64,000 bases of DNA from Falsiroseomonas frigidaquae. Lineage in GTDB: Bacteria; Pseudomonadota; Alphaproteobacteria; Acetobacterales; Acetobacteraceae. The notes under the pieces were generated by a model, which made no database searches, was not told the DNA's origin, and worked only from the letters and a program-made list of their open reading frames with translations. Within the stretch, counting starts at the first letter, position 1; every line of letters starts with the position of its first letter. The stretch lies in NCBI RefSeq assembly GCF_012163145.1, contig NZ_JAAVTX010000006.1, forward strand, positions 62,001-126,000, read 5' to 3'. The position numbers and the translations under genes were made by a program. Of the stretch, positions 1-8,163 are shown in pieces.

Positions 1-670
1 CGATCGTTGCGACGACGCGACCCCGCTCCCGGATCGGCATGGCGACGGTATTGGAGTTGCGCGGCTCGACCTGCGGGTCGCGTTCCGCGAAGCCCTCCCG
101 ACGCACCGTCGCGATGATCGATCGGGCTGTTGCCATCAGGTCGGGTGGATGATCCTCGCCGGGCGGCCGCGCGGCCACCATGCGCAGCAGGGCCTGGCGC
201 TCCTGCGCCGGACAGAAGGCGAGGTAGGCGCGGCCAAGCCCGCGTCCCAGCAGGCTCAGGCGCAGCCCGACCGTGGAGTGGATGGGGGCCATGTGGCTGT
301 CGGGAATGGTGCTGAAGCAGATCACCACGGCGTCCTGCTCGGGCACCGCCACGGCGGCCGGCCATTTCAGCTGCTGCGTCAGGCGGATCGCGGAGGGCCG
401 CGCGGCCTCGACGACCAGCGGCCCGCCATGGAAGCCGGCACTGAGATTGGTCACCAGGGAGGTGACCTGATAGCCGTCCAGCCGCGCACCGCTGGCGACG
501 TATCCGGCGGCGACCAGCGTCTCGAGCAGCCGGACCAGGGTCGGCTTTGGCAGCCCGGTGGCGCGGTGCAATTCGGCGATGCTGACACTGCGCCGGCGAT
601 TCACCTCCTCCAGCACATTGAGGGCGCGCAGCACGGATTGCACGGCTTTGTAGGAGGGCATGGCCGGCAT
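1..670 (-). CDS. IclR-family transcriptional regulator (partial, C-terminus off the left edge)
   Basis: About 223 residues of an IclR-type regulator are visible. The N-terminus has the winged helix-turn-helix: a short helix reading RALNVLEEVN, then the recognition region SIAELHRATGLPKPTLVRLL and a wing. The ligand-binding domain follows, with IHSTVGLRLSLLGRGLGRAY typical of the family. The final part of the effector domain lies outside the window. A second in-frame ATG sits 9 bp downstream (661), so the start is uncertain by three codons. IclR proteins usually control catabolic or transport genes next to them. The neighbour here is a divergently unrelated glycosyltransferase, so the target is probably to the left, outside the window. 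Confidence 0.88.
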   Translation of the reverse strand, partial: MPAMPSYKAVQSVLRALNVLEEVNRRRSVSIAELHRATGLPKPTLVRLLETLVAAGYVASGARLDGYQVTSLVTNLSAGFHGGPLVVEAARPSAIRLTQQLKWPAAVAVPEQDAVVICFSTIPDSHMAPIHSTVGLRLSLLGRGLGRAYLAFCPAQERQALLRMVAARPPGEDHPPDLMATARSIIATVRREGFAERDPQVEPRNSNTVAMPIRERGRVVATI

Positions 671-760
671 GCTCGATCCGCCATCAATCCTCCGCAAGAT
701 GCGCCGGGGCGTCCGATGTGGCGGAGCAGGCCGGCCCGGCGCGCCGACCGCTGCGCCAAA

Positions 761-2056
761 TCACTCGACCGGCGACAGGCCATCCACCAGGCCCAGCACC
801 GCGTCGATGTGGCTGGGCCAGTCCGGCGCTTCCCATCCCGTAATCCGCCGCAGCTGTGCCGCGCGCCGGGGCGCCGTGGGGCTGGCATAGTCCTCGACCG
901 CCCGCTGCCACGCCAGCAGGTCCAGCGGGTCGAGGAACTCAGGCGCCTGGCCGCCGATCTCCCGGTGCGCGGCGATGTCGCTGCAGAGCACCGGCGTGCC
1001 GCGCGCCAGGGCCTCGGCAACGGGCAGGCCGAAACCCTCGATGAAGGAGGGCATGAGCAGGGCGCGCGCATGGTCCATCAGCCCGGCCACCACGCCATCC
1101 GAAACCCGGCCCATCTCCAGCACATGCGGGCGCAGGCGGTCGCAGCGGTCCAGCAGGTCCAGCACCTGTTCATTGTCCCAGCCGCGATTGCCGACGATGA
1201 CCAGCTTCGGCACCGGCCCTGGCGTAGCCTCCGCCAGCCTGCGCCACAGATGCAGCAGCATCAGGTGGTTCTTGCGCGGCTCGATGGTGCCTAGGCAGAG
1301 GAAGAATGGCGTGTCGCCCAGGCCGGTTGGCAGCGGCGCGGCGCGGCGGGGCGCAACGCCGAGGGGGGCGGCCAGCAGCGGCAGGCCGGGCGGCAGCAGG
1401 GGTCGCAGCAGCGCCGCGGTGGCCGTGGAATTGGCAATCACGGCGCTGGCATGCCGGCTGATGGTCCGCATCCGCCGCCGATGCCGCACCGTCTCGGCGG
1501 TAGCCACATATTCCGGCCAGTCCAGCGGAATCAGATCATGCACCAGCGGAACCAGCCGCGCGCCGCTGCGCCGCAGCAGGCAGGCCACCGCCTCGGTATG
1601 CGCCATGGGATGGTGTGAGACATTGAGATAGACCGGCGCGGGCGCGCCTTGTGCCAGCGCCGGTGGCGCGCGCCAATGCGCCAGGCTGCCGGCGAACAGG
1701 GCCAGCGCCTGCGGCGCCAGGCGGGGCAGGGTGCCGGCCTGCCATGCCGGCCCAACGGCGCGCACCAGCGCCGAGGTGCGCGCATGCGGTAGCAGGCCGA
1801 AGCCGCCACGATAGTCGAAGGCGATGAAGCGGAGCCGGTCCCCGGCCTCCATCAGCAGATGCTCGGCATAGGCAAGCTCGACCCGATCCACACCGGTCAG
1901 GGTGCCGCGGAACACGCGCCAGAGCAGGCGCGACAGATCCAGCCAGATCGGCGCCGCGCCATCTGCCCGCGGCCGCGGGCGGGGCGGGACGCGCAGGACA
2001 AGGCTTCCGCGCGGCCGAGCCGGTGTATCCAGAAGTTGCAGCGCCGGGACGGTCAT
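761..2056 (-). CDS. GT4-type glycosyltransferase
   Basis: A 431-residue glycosyltransferase of the GT-B fold, probably a cytoplasmic enzyme building a surface polysaccharide. The C-terminal half carries the GT4 hallmarks: LGTIEPRKNHLMLL at the donor-domain start, then MPSFIEGFGLPVAEALARGT, where the E-x7-E pattern contacts the nucleotide sugar. The N-terminal half has ISRHASAVIANSTATAALL, typical of mannosyltransferase-like members. An ATG five codons further upstream exists (2071), but GGGGAAG precedes the ATG at 2056, so I prefer the shorter form. It is divergent from the export operon starting at 2243. Sugar donor and acceptor cannot be read from sequence. Confidence 0.88.
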   Translation of the reverse strand: MTVPALQLLDTPARPRGSLVLRVPPRPRPRADGAAPIWLDLSRLLWRVFRGTLTGVDRVELAYAEHLLMEAGDRLRFIAFDYRGGFGLLPHARTSALVRAVGPAWQAGTLPRLAPQALALFAGSLAHWRAPPALAQGAPAPVYLNVSHHPMAHTEAVACLLRRSGARLVPLVHDLIPLDWPEYVATAETVRHRRRMRTISRHASAVIANSTATAALLRPLLPPGLPLLAAPLGVAPRRAAPLPTGLGDTPFFLCLGTIEPRKNHLMLLHLWRRLAEATPGPVPKLVIVGNRGWDNEQVLDLLDRCDRLRPHVLEMGRVSDGVVAGLMDHARALLMPSFIEGFGLPVAEALARGTPVLCSDIAAHREIGGQAPEFLDPLDLLAWQRAVEDYASPTAPRRAAQLRRITGWEAPDWPSHIDAVLGLVDGLSPVE

Positions 2057-2242
2057 GCCGCTTCCCCGCATCCCATCCGCGGACGATCCACATCAAAAAA
2101 GGTACGATGCAGGTTGTGGAAGACGAATGAAGCCGCGCTCTGGTTGTACATGACCGTGTCCACACTCTTGCAAAGCGTTGACGCAAAGGTGTATCGATCT
2201 ACCCTGAGTTGCTGAACAAACGCAAACAGGAACGCACCGGCT
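2057..2242. promoter_or_regulatory. Divergent intergenic region between two glycosyltransferase genes
   Basis: This 186-bp gap is noticeably richer in A and T than its surroundings and lies between two divergently transcribed genes, so it should hold promoters for both. A TTGACG hexamer is present at about 2178 in the plus direction, but no convincing -10 box sits at the right spacing. The assignment is by position rather than by clear promoter elements. Confidence 0.4.
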
Positions 2243-3679
2243 GTGCATATCGGATCAAAAACCGGTCCCTCGGGTCATCGCATGGGGCATCGGCCGCGCC
2301 TGGCGATCGTCAGCACCTATGACGAGCTTTGCGGAATCGCAGGATATACCAGGGCCTTGGAGCAGCAGCTGTGTGGCACTATGGAGGTTCAGGTCTTCGA
2401 CCTGGACCAGTACCTGCTGCGGAGCACGCATCGGCGCGTACAGGCGCTGGCCGATGCGCATATCCAAAATATCGCTCGAAAGATCGCAAAATTCGATAGC
2501 GTCAATATCCAGCTCGAGCACGGCACGCTCGGCCGGACATCATCCCAGATTGCGCGACGTTTCCGTATCCTGACACGTGCGGCGCCAAGCCTGTCCGTCA
2601 CCTTCCACACCATCCTGGACGAGGCGGCGGTTCCCTTTGCCCAGATCTGGCAGCAGGCCCGGCGCCTGCGGCTCGGTGCCGCGACGCTGGCGCTGCTCGA
2701 CAGCATCCGCAGCAGGCGGCTGTCGCAGGGCATCTATGCGGAGTTGCGTCGCCAGCAGCGCCGCAAGCCCGTGCATGTCATCACCCACACGCGGCGGGAC
2801 ATGCGCCTGCTGCGGGATGTGCACCGGCTGGCGGATGTCCACCACCACCCGCTGTCCTTCGTGGCGCCGGAAACCGCGGCCGCGATCCGTGAAAGCGCGA
2901 CGCGCGATGCGTTTCCCATGATGAAGCGCCTGCCGCCCGGCGCGAAGCTGATCGGCACCTTCGGCTTCCTGTCGCCCTACAAGGGCTTCGAGACGGCGGT
3001 GGAGGCGCTGCGCTACCTGCCGGAGGACCACCATCTGCTGGTCTTCGGCGGCATCCACCCGCAGGCCATCGCCCGCAACCAGCCGCGCGATGCCTACATC
3101 ACCAAGCTGCTTGCCGAAGGCCGCATCGGCCAGAGCGTGATCGACACGCTGCGCGGCGATGGCGGCAATACCAGCCTGGCGCTGGATGGCTCCGCCGCAC
3201 AGTTGCTGGCGCGCCACCCGCAGGATCTGCACGACCGGCTGCACTTCATGGGCGTGCTGGACGACGCGCAGTTCATGACCGCGATGGCGCTGTGCGACAC
3301 GGTAGTGCTGCCTTATCTCGAGGTCGGCCAATCCAGCAGCGGGCCGATTGCGATGGCGCTGGAGATGGGCTGCCGGGTCATCGCCTCCCGCACCCGCGCC
3401 TTTCTGCAATTCGCCCGCTACCACCCCGACCGCGTCGAGTTCTTCGATATCGGCAATTTCGCCGAGCTGGCGCGACGGATCGAGGCCGGCTCGCCCCCGG
3501 CACCCGCCGATCGGCGGCTGACGCATGACACCGCGACGAATGCCGCGCTGTATCTGCGCGTCAGCCTGCCGCCCGGCATGGCGCCACCCATGGCACCACC
3601 GGCCGAAGCCCCGGTAGGCCGGGATTGCGCGACTCAGCCGCTCACCCAAGCGGCGCCACCCGCCGCGGTCCACTTCTAG
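2243..3679 (+). CDS. GT4-type glycosyltransferase, first gene of the export operon
   Basis: A 478-residue GT-B enzyme. The C-terminal donor domain shows GTFGFLSPYKGFETAVEALR and a late LPYLEVGQSSSGPIAMALEM, equivalent to the GT4 EGFGLP region but with Q-S-S-S in place of the usual glycine-rich turn. A GTG start is used here with AGGAA just upstream. An ATG at 2282 (MGHRPRLAIVS) is a credible alternative and begins right before the first beta strand. The next gene begins 15 bp downstream after a strong GGGGAGGAG ribosome site, so the two are probably co-transcribed. Likely role: assembly of the polysaccharide exported by the ABC transporter encoded next. Confidence 0.85.
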   Translation: MHIGSKTGPSGHRMGHRPRLAIVSTYDELCGIAGYTRALEQQLCGTMEVQVFDLDQYLLRSTHRRVQALADAHIQNIARKIAKFDSVNIQLEHGTLGRTSSQIARRFRILTRAAPSLSVTFHTILDEAAVPFAQIWQQARRLRLGAATLALLDSIRSRRLSQGIYAELRRQQRRKPVHVITHTRRDMRLLRDVHRLADVHHHPLSFVAPETAAAIRESATRDAFPMMKRLPPGAKLIGTFGFLSPYKGFETAVEALRYLPEDHHLLVFGGIHPQAIARNQPRDAYITKLLAEGRIGQSVIDTLRGDGGNTSLALDGSAAQLLARHPQDLHDRLHFMGVLDDAQFMTAMALCDTVVLPYLEVGQSSSGPIAMALEMGCRVIASRTRAFLQFARYHPDRVEFFDIGNFAELARRIEAGSPPAPADRRLTHDTATNAALYLRVSLPPGMAPPMAPPAEAPVGRDCATQPLTQAAPPAAVHF

Positions 3680-3694
3680 CGGGGAGGAGCAGGC

Positions 3695-5320
3695 ATGGCG
3701 GCGGAGCAAAATGCTCGGCGGCCTCTCGCGGCGATTGGCGCCGCGATCGAGGCCGGAGTGCCAGAACAGGCGGCGCGGCTGTACGAGGCCTGGGAGACGC
3801 CGGAGCCGGCCGCGGCCTTGCTTGCGCTGCTGCTGCTGGACCGTCGCGCGGCGCTGGCCGAGATGTTGCCGGCCGCCGACCAGCCTGGGCTGGAGGCTGC
3901 GCTGCGCGAGCTCGGGCTGCCGGTCGGCGGGCCGGGGCCGGATCTGGTGGCCGCATTGCTCGGTGCCGCGCACGACCCGGCGGATGAGGTGCCACGCGTG
4001 CATTTCGCCTCTCTCGTGCTGGTCGCCGGCCGGCACCGGCTGGCGGAGGCGCTGCTGCTGCCCGCCTGGCAGGGCCAGGCCAGCAGCGCCATGGTCGCCC
4101 GCGCGCTGTCCGGCACCTGGATGTTGCTGGGGCGGGAGGCGCAGGCGCTGGAGGCCGCGCGCATCGCCGCCGAGGCCGCACCGCAGGCGCCGGAGCCGAT
4201 GGAGCATCTCTCCGGCCTGTTGCTGCGCGCCGGCCAGCCGGGCGCCGCGCTGCTCGCCGCCGGGCGCGCCATCGGCGCGGAGCCGCAATCGCACCAGGGC
4301 TGGCGACTGGCCTCCACCGGGCTGCTCGACCTCGGCCAGACGGCGGAGGCGATCACTGCGGCGAACCGGGCGGCGCGGCTTTCCGCGCTGCACGCGCCGC
4401 ATGCCGAACAGATCCGCACCGCGCATGCGGCGGAGCTTCCGGCGGCGCGGCCCGGCGATGCGGCCGTCGCCCGCCCTGCGGTGCCGGCTGGCTGGGCGCG
4501 GCTGCCCGAGCATATCGTACCACCACCGCCACCGCCGCTCGGACGAGCCTTGGCCTCCCGCGCCCGCATCGTCGATGCGCTGCTGCTGCGCGAGACGCGG
4601 ACGATGTTCAGCCACAGCCGCCTCGGCTACGCCTGGGCGCTGGTCGAGCCGCTGTCGCATGTGCTGCTGCTGAGCGCGGTGTTCCTGTTCCTCGGCCATG
4701 ACAGCCAGCCGCCGATCGGCGACACCATGCTGACCTTCTACATGACCGGCGTGCTGTCCTTCCTGTTCTTCGCGCATATGACGGAACGCGCGATGGACCT
4801 GCCGGCGACCAGCCGGACGCTGCTGCTGGTGCCGGCGGTCGGGCTGTTCGACATACTCGCGGCGAAATCGGTGCTGTCGGCGGTGACGGACCTGGTCGTC
4901 GCCGCCATCACCTTCCTGCTGCTGATCGCAATGGGCGTGGGCAAGCTGCCGGATGATCCGGCGGCGATGGTCGCCTGCTACCTGGTGCTGTTCCTGCTGT
5001 CCTTCGGCATCGCCTGCGTGAACATGGTCGTCTCCAGCTTCACCTCGGCCTGGGACAAGCTGTGGCCCACCATGCTGCGCGTGCAGTACTTCACCTGCGG
5101 CGTCTTCTACCACCCGCTCGACATGCCGGAGGACATCCGCAACCTGATCCTGCTGAACCCGCTGGTGCATGTCACCGAATGGATGCGTCAGGGTTATTTC
5201 CACGGCTACGAGAGCCCGTTCCTCGACATTCCCTACCTGTTCCAGTGGACCATCGGCAGCCTGCTGGCCGGCACCGCGCTGTTCGCGGCGACAGCGCGCC
5301 AGATGCGGCGGCCCGCCTGA
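3695..5320 (+). CDS. ABC-2 polysaccharide export permease with an N-terminal repeat-like extension
   Basis: A 541-residue protein in two parts. Residues 1 to about 280 are soluble, alanine-rich and helical, with spaced motifs such as ARIAAEAAPQAPEPMEHLSG and AGQPGAALLAAGRAIGAEPQ that look like degenerate TPR repeats, ending in a proline run (IVPPPPPPLGR). Residues about 285-541 are a KpsM/Wzm-like permease: the cytoplasmic lead-in LLLRETRTMFSHSRLGYAWAL, about six hydrophobic segments, and the conserved late YHPLDMPEDIRNLILLNPLV. The permease part alone matches the usual length of about 260. Its stop overlaps the ATPase start (TGATG), implying translational coupling. It should move an undecaprenyl- or lipid-linked glycan across the inner membrane. 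The extension is unusual. Confidence 0.88.
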   Translation: MAAEQNARRPLAAIGAAIEAGVPEQAARLYEAWETPEPAAALLALLLLDRRAALAEMLPAADQPGLEAALRELGLPVGGPGPDLVAALLGAAHDPADEVPRVHFASLVLVAGRHRLAEALLLPAWQGQASSAMVARALSGTWMLLGREAQALEAARIAAEAAPQAPEPMEHLSGLLLRAGQPGAALLAAGRAIGAEPQSHQGWRLASTGLLDLGQTAEAITAANRAARLSALHAPHAEQIRTAHAAELPAARPGDAAVARPAVPAGWARLPEHIVPPPPPPLGRALASRARIVDALLLRETRTMFSHSRLGYAWALVEPLSHVLLLSAVFLFLGHDSQPPIGDTMLTFYMTGVLSFLFFAHMTERAMDLPATSRTLLLVPAVGLFDILAAKSVLSAVTDLVVAAITFLLLIAMGVGKLPDDPAAMVACYLVLFLLSFGIACVNMVVSSFTSAWDKLWPTMLRVQYFTCGVFYHPLDMPEDIRNLILLNPLVHVTEWMRQGYFHGYESPFLDIPYLFQWTIGSLLAGTALFAATARQMRRPA

Positions 5321-5988
5321 TGGTGCTGCTCGACGGCGTCAGCAAATTCTACCGGACGGCGGATGGTGGCCGGCGCGCGATCCTGCGCGATGCGACCATC
5401 GCCTTTCCGGCCGGGCTGAAGGTCGGCGTGCTGGGCCCGAACGGCGCCGGCAAATCCACCCTGCTGCGGCTGATCGCGGGGACGGAGCCGCCGGATGCCG
5501 GGCGCATCCACCGGCACGGCCGCGTCAGCTTCCCGATGGGCTTCGCCGGCACCTTCCACCCGCAGCTCAGCGGGCGGGAGAACCTGCACTTCCTGGCGCG
5601 CATCTACGGGCTGGATGCGGCGGCAATGGTGCGCGCCGTCGCCGATTTCACCGAGATGGCGGCGGAGCTGGACGCACCGCTGGAGCACTATTCCTCCGGC
5701 ATGGCGGCGAAGTTCGCCTTTGGCGCCTCGCTCGCCATCGATTTCGACGTGTACCTGGTGGATGAGATCACGGAGGTTGGCGATGCGCGTTTCCGCGCCC
5801 GGTCCGTCGCCGCGTTCCGCGACCGGCTGCGTCATGCCTCGCTGATCCTCGTCTCCCACAACAGCCACACCATCCGCAGCCTGTGCGACTGCTGCGCGAT
5901 CCTGTCGGGCGGCGAGCTGATCGCCTTCGACACGGTGGATGAGGCGCTGGAGCGATATTCCGAACTGATGGGGGTGGCCGATGCTTGA
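5320..5988 (+). CDS. ABC transporter ATPase for polysaccharide export (KpsT-like)
   Basis: A 222-residue nucleotide-binding subunit. Visible motifs are Walker A GPNGAGKSTLL, signature YSSGMAAKFAFG in the KpsT style (SSGM rather than LSGGQ), Walker B VYLVDEITEVGD and the switch histidine in LVSHNSH. The short length, without the C-terminal carbohydrate-binding domain of Wzt, points to the capsule-type (KpsT) branch. Its start overlaps the permease stop by one base and its end overlaps the next gene by 8 bp. It powers export by the upstream permease. Confidence 0.93.
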   Translation: MVLLDGVSKFYRTADGGRRAILRDATIAFPAGLKVGVLGPNGAGKSTLLRLIAGTEPPDAGRIHRHGRVSFPMGFAGTFHPQLSGRENLHFLARIYGLDAAAMVRAVADFTEMAAELDAPLEHYSSGMAAKFAFGASLAIDFDVYLVDEITEVGDARFRARSVAAFRDRLRHASLILVSHNSHTIRSLCDCCAILSGGELIAFDTVDEALERYSELMGVADA

Positions 5989-7177
5989 GACGGTGCGGCG
6001 ATCGGCGCCGGTGGCCGAGATGGTGCGCGCGGCGGAGCGGGAGCGCCCCTCAACGCCGCCGCGTCCGCAGCCGAAGCTAGCGCGAAAGCCCGCGCGGCCG
6101 GGTCTGTGGCTCGGCTTCGTGCTGATGGTGCTGCTGCCGACCATCGGCTTCGGCACCTGGCAGGTGCATGGCGCGGCGGACCAGTTCGCGGTGGATATCC
6201 GCTTCGCCGTGCGGCCGGCGGACCCGTCACGTGCGGCGCTGCCGGCTGGCATGCTGGCGGGCGCGGCGGCCGGCAGCACGGATGCCTATGCGGTGGTGCA
6301 GCATCTGCAGAGCCGCGCCGCCATCCTGGCCGTGGCGCTGCATGCCGATGTGCGCGGCATCCTCGGCCGGGCGGAGGCGGACCCCTTCGCGCGGCTCGAC
6401 CCGGCGGCGCCGATCGAGGCGGCGCTGCGCGCCTGGCGACGCCAGGTGCAGCCCTATTACGACCGCGCCAGCGGCATCGTCACGGTCGAGGTGCGCGCCT
6501 TCACGGCGGCCGATGCGCTGGCGCTGGCGCAGGCGGTGGAGGCGGCGTCGGAGGCGCTGGTGAACGGCATGTCCGAACGCAGCCGGGGGGAGATGATGGC
6601 CGCGGCGGAGCGTGATGTGGCGTTGGCAGAGCGCCGCTTTTCCGCCGCGCGCAGCGCCGTGCAGGCCTTCCGTGACCGCAGCCAGGAAGTCGATCCGCGG
6701 CGCGACGCGCAGGCCTATTCGGAACATCTGGTGCGGCTGCGCTCGGAGCTGATCGCCATGAACGGGCAGCTCGCCACGCTGCGCACGGTGATGAGCGACA
6801 CGGCGACGCCGGTGCTGCAACTGCTCGGCAATATCCGCAGCACGGAGCAGCAGGTGGCCGCGGTGCAGGCGCGGCTGACCGAGCACAACCCGGGCACGCG
6901 CACGCTCAGCCACAGCATCGGCGGCTTCGAGGCGGTGGAGACGGAGGCGATCTTCGCCCAGCGCGCCTATGAGGCCGCGATGGGCGCGCTGGAACGCGCC
7001 CGTACCGAAGCCTCGCGCCAGCAGGTCTACCTCGCGCCCGTGGTGCGGCCGGTGGCGCCGGAGCGCGCGATCTACCCGATGCGGGTCACCAATACGCTGA
7101 CCGTCTTCGCCGGCGCATTGCTGGCGTGGTTCGTCGGCCTCATCGCCTTGCGGGCACTCAGGGAACATCTGGCATGA
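5981..7177 (+). CDS. Capsule export inner-membrane protein (KpsE/Wzz-like polysaccharide co-polymerase)
   Basis: A 398-residue protein with the two-transmembrane layout of the KpsE/PCP family: a proline- and arginine-rich cytoplasmic start, a transmembrane segment around residues 41-58 (LWLGFVLMVLLPTIGFGTW), a long periplasmic helical region with coiled-coil stretches, and a C-terminal segment around 372-392 preceded by APERAIYPMRV, the proline-rich motif typical of the family. It probably links the ABC transporter to an outer-membrane exporter across the periplasm. It overlaps the ATPase gene by 8 bp and its TGA overlaps the next ATG. No outer-membrane partner is in the window. Confidence 0.85.
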   Translation: MLETVRRSAPVAEMVRAAERERPSTPPRPQPKLARKPARPGLWLGFVLMVLLPTIGFGTWQVHGAADQFAVDIRFAVRPADPSRAALPAGMLAGAAAGSTDAYAVVQHLQSRAAILAVALHADVRGILGRAEADPFARLDPAAPIEAALRAWRRQVQPYYDRASGIVTVEVRAFTAADALALAQAVEAASEALVNGMSERSRGEMMAAAERDVALAERRFSAARSAVQAFRDRSQEVDPRRDAQAYSEHLVRLRSELIAMNGQLATLRTVMSDTATPVLQLLGNIRSTEQQVAAVQARLTEHNPGTRTLSHSIGGFEAVETEAIFAQRAYEAAMGALERARTEASRQQVYLAPVVRPVAPERAIYPMRVTNTLTVFAGALLAWFVGLIALRALREHLA

Positions 7178-8163
7178 GCTACCTCGATCGAAGCAGTCCG
7201 GCCTTCGCCGAACTGGGCCACAGGGGGCGGCGCGTGCTGCCGCTGGGGCCGGGCGAATTGCTGGTGGAGGCCGCCTGGGGCGGCTTCATGGTGGTGCCGG
7301 CCTTCAACCTCGACGTCGCCATCGGCGTGACGCGCGATGGGGTGCATGAGGCCTGGACCACGCGGCTGGTGCAGGAATTGCTCCGGCCGGGCGATACCTA
7401 CCTGAATGCCGGCGCCAATTTCGGCTATTTTGTCTGCCTCGCCGGACGGCTGGTGGGGGCGGAAGGGCATGTCATCGGCGTCGAGCCGAACCCGCATATC
7501 CTGCCCTTCCTGATGAAGTCGCTCTACTGGAACGGCAGCATCGGCAATACCGAGATCGTCGCCCGCGCGCTGGCGGAGGTGCCGGGCGAGGACATCGAGT
7601 TCCACTTCGACCCGCAATATCTCGGCGGCGGCGCGGTGCGCAGCATGCCGCAAGGCGTGCCGCCCTCCGAAGGTGCGCGCGGCGGCTTCGCGGATGCGCT
7701 GTGGTCGCCCGCCAGCGTCATGCAGTTGCAGGACGGGGAGGGGCGCTGGATCAAGGGCATGGGGCTGATGCTGCCCTTCACCGCGCGCACCACCACCATC
7801 GACACTGTGCTGGCGCATCTGGCGCTGCCGAAGCTGGACCTGCTGCACCTGGACATCGAGGGGTCCGAGCCCTTCGCGCTGCTCGGTGCGCTGGAGACGC
7901 TGCGGGCCTCGCCACGGCTGAAGCTGATCACCGAATGGTCGTTCGGGCATTACCGCCTGGGTTCGCCAAAGCTGCGTGCCGCCTTCGATGCGGTGTGGGG
8001 GCATCTGGCGGCGCTCGGCTACGGCGTGCGGCTGGTGCAGCCGATGCTCGCCTCCGATGGCGGCATCCATGTCTCGCCGCGGCTGAGCCACGACACGATG
8101 ACCGAGACCGCGCCGCACGGCGACTACGTCTGGATCAAGACCGAGGAGGACCCCTTCCGATGA
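7174..8163 (+). CDS. FkbM-family methyltransferase
   Basis: A 329-residue SAM-dependent methyltransferase. The SAM-binding motif I reads NAGANFGYFVCLAGR, where the family usually starts D-x-GAN, followed by the acidic loop VIGVEPNPHILPFL and the late LLHLDIEGSEPFALLGAL, the strongest FkbM signature. FkbM enzymes O-methylate sugars and other hydroxyls. In this operon the substrate is probably the exported glycan. The ATG at 7174 overlaps the previous stop in an ATGA arrangement, and the gene ends in the same way against its successor. A start 48 bp further upstream is possible but would sit inside the preceding gene. Confidence 0.88.
   Translation: MSYLDRSSPAFAELGHRGRRVLPLGPGELLVEAAWGGFMVVPAFNLDVAIGVTRDGVHEAWTTRLVQELLRPGDTYLNAGANFGYFVCLAGRLVGAEGHVIGVEPNPHILPFLMKSLYWNGSIGNTEIVARALAEVPGEDIEFHFDPQYLGGGAVRSMPQGVPPSEGARGGFADALWSPASVMQLQDGEGRWIKGMGLMLPFTARTTTIDTVLAHLALPKLDLLHLDIEGSEPFALLGALETLRASPRLKLITEWSFGHYRLGSPKLRAAFDAVWGHLAALGYGVRLVQPMLASDGGIHVSPRLSHDTMTETAPHGDYVWIKTEEDPFR

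Noticed and set aside
2540-5203. An 887-codon minus-strand frame crossing two genes
   Set aside because: It spans an intergenic ribosome site and two supported genes and shows only low-complexity Arg, Gln and His composition.
5062-5319. An upstream extension of the ABC ATPase frame giving 86 extra residues
   Set aside because: The extension lies inside the permease gene and has no ABC motif; the ATG at 5320 coupled to the permease stop gives the normal KpsT length.
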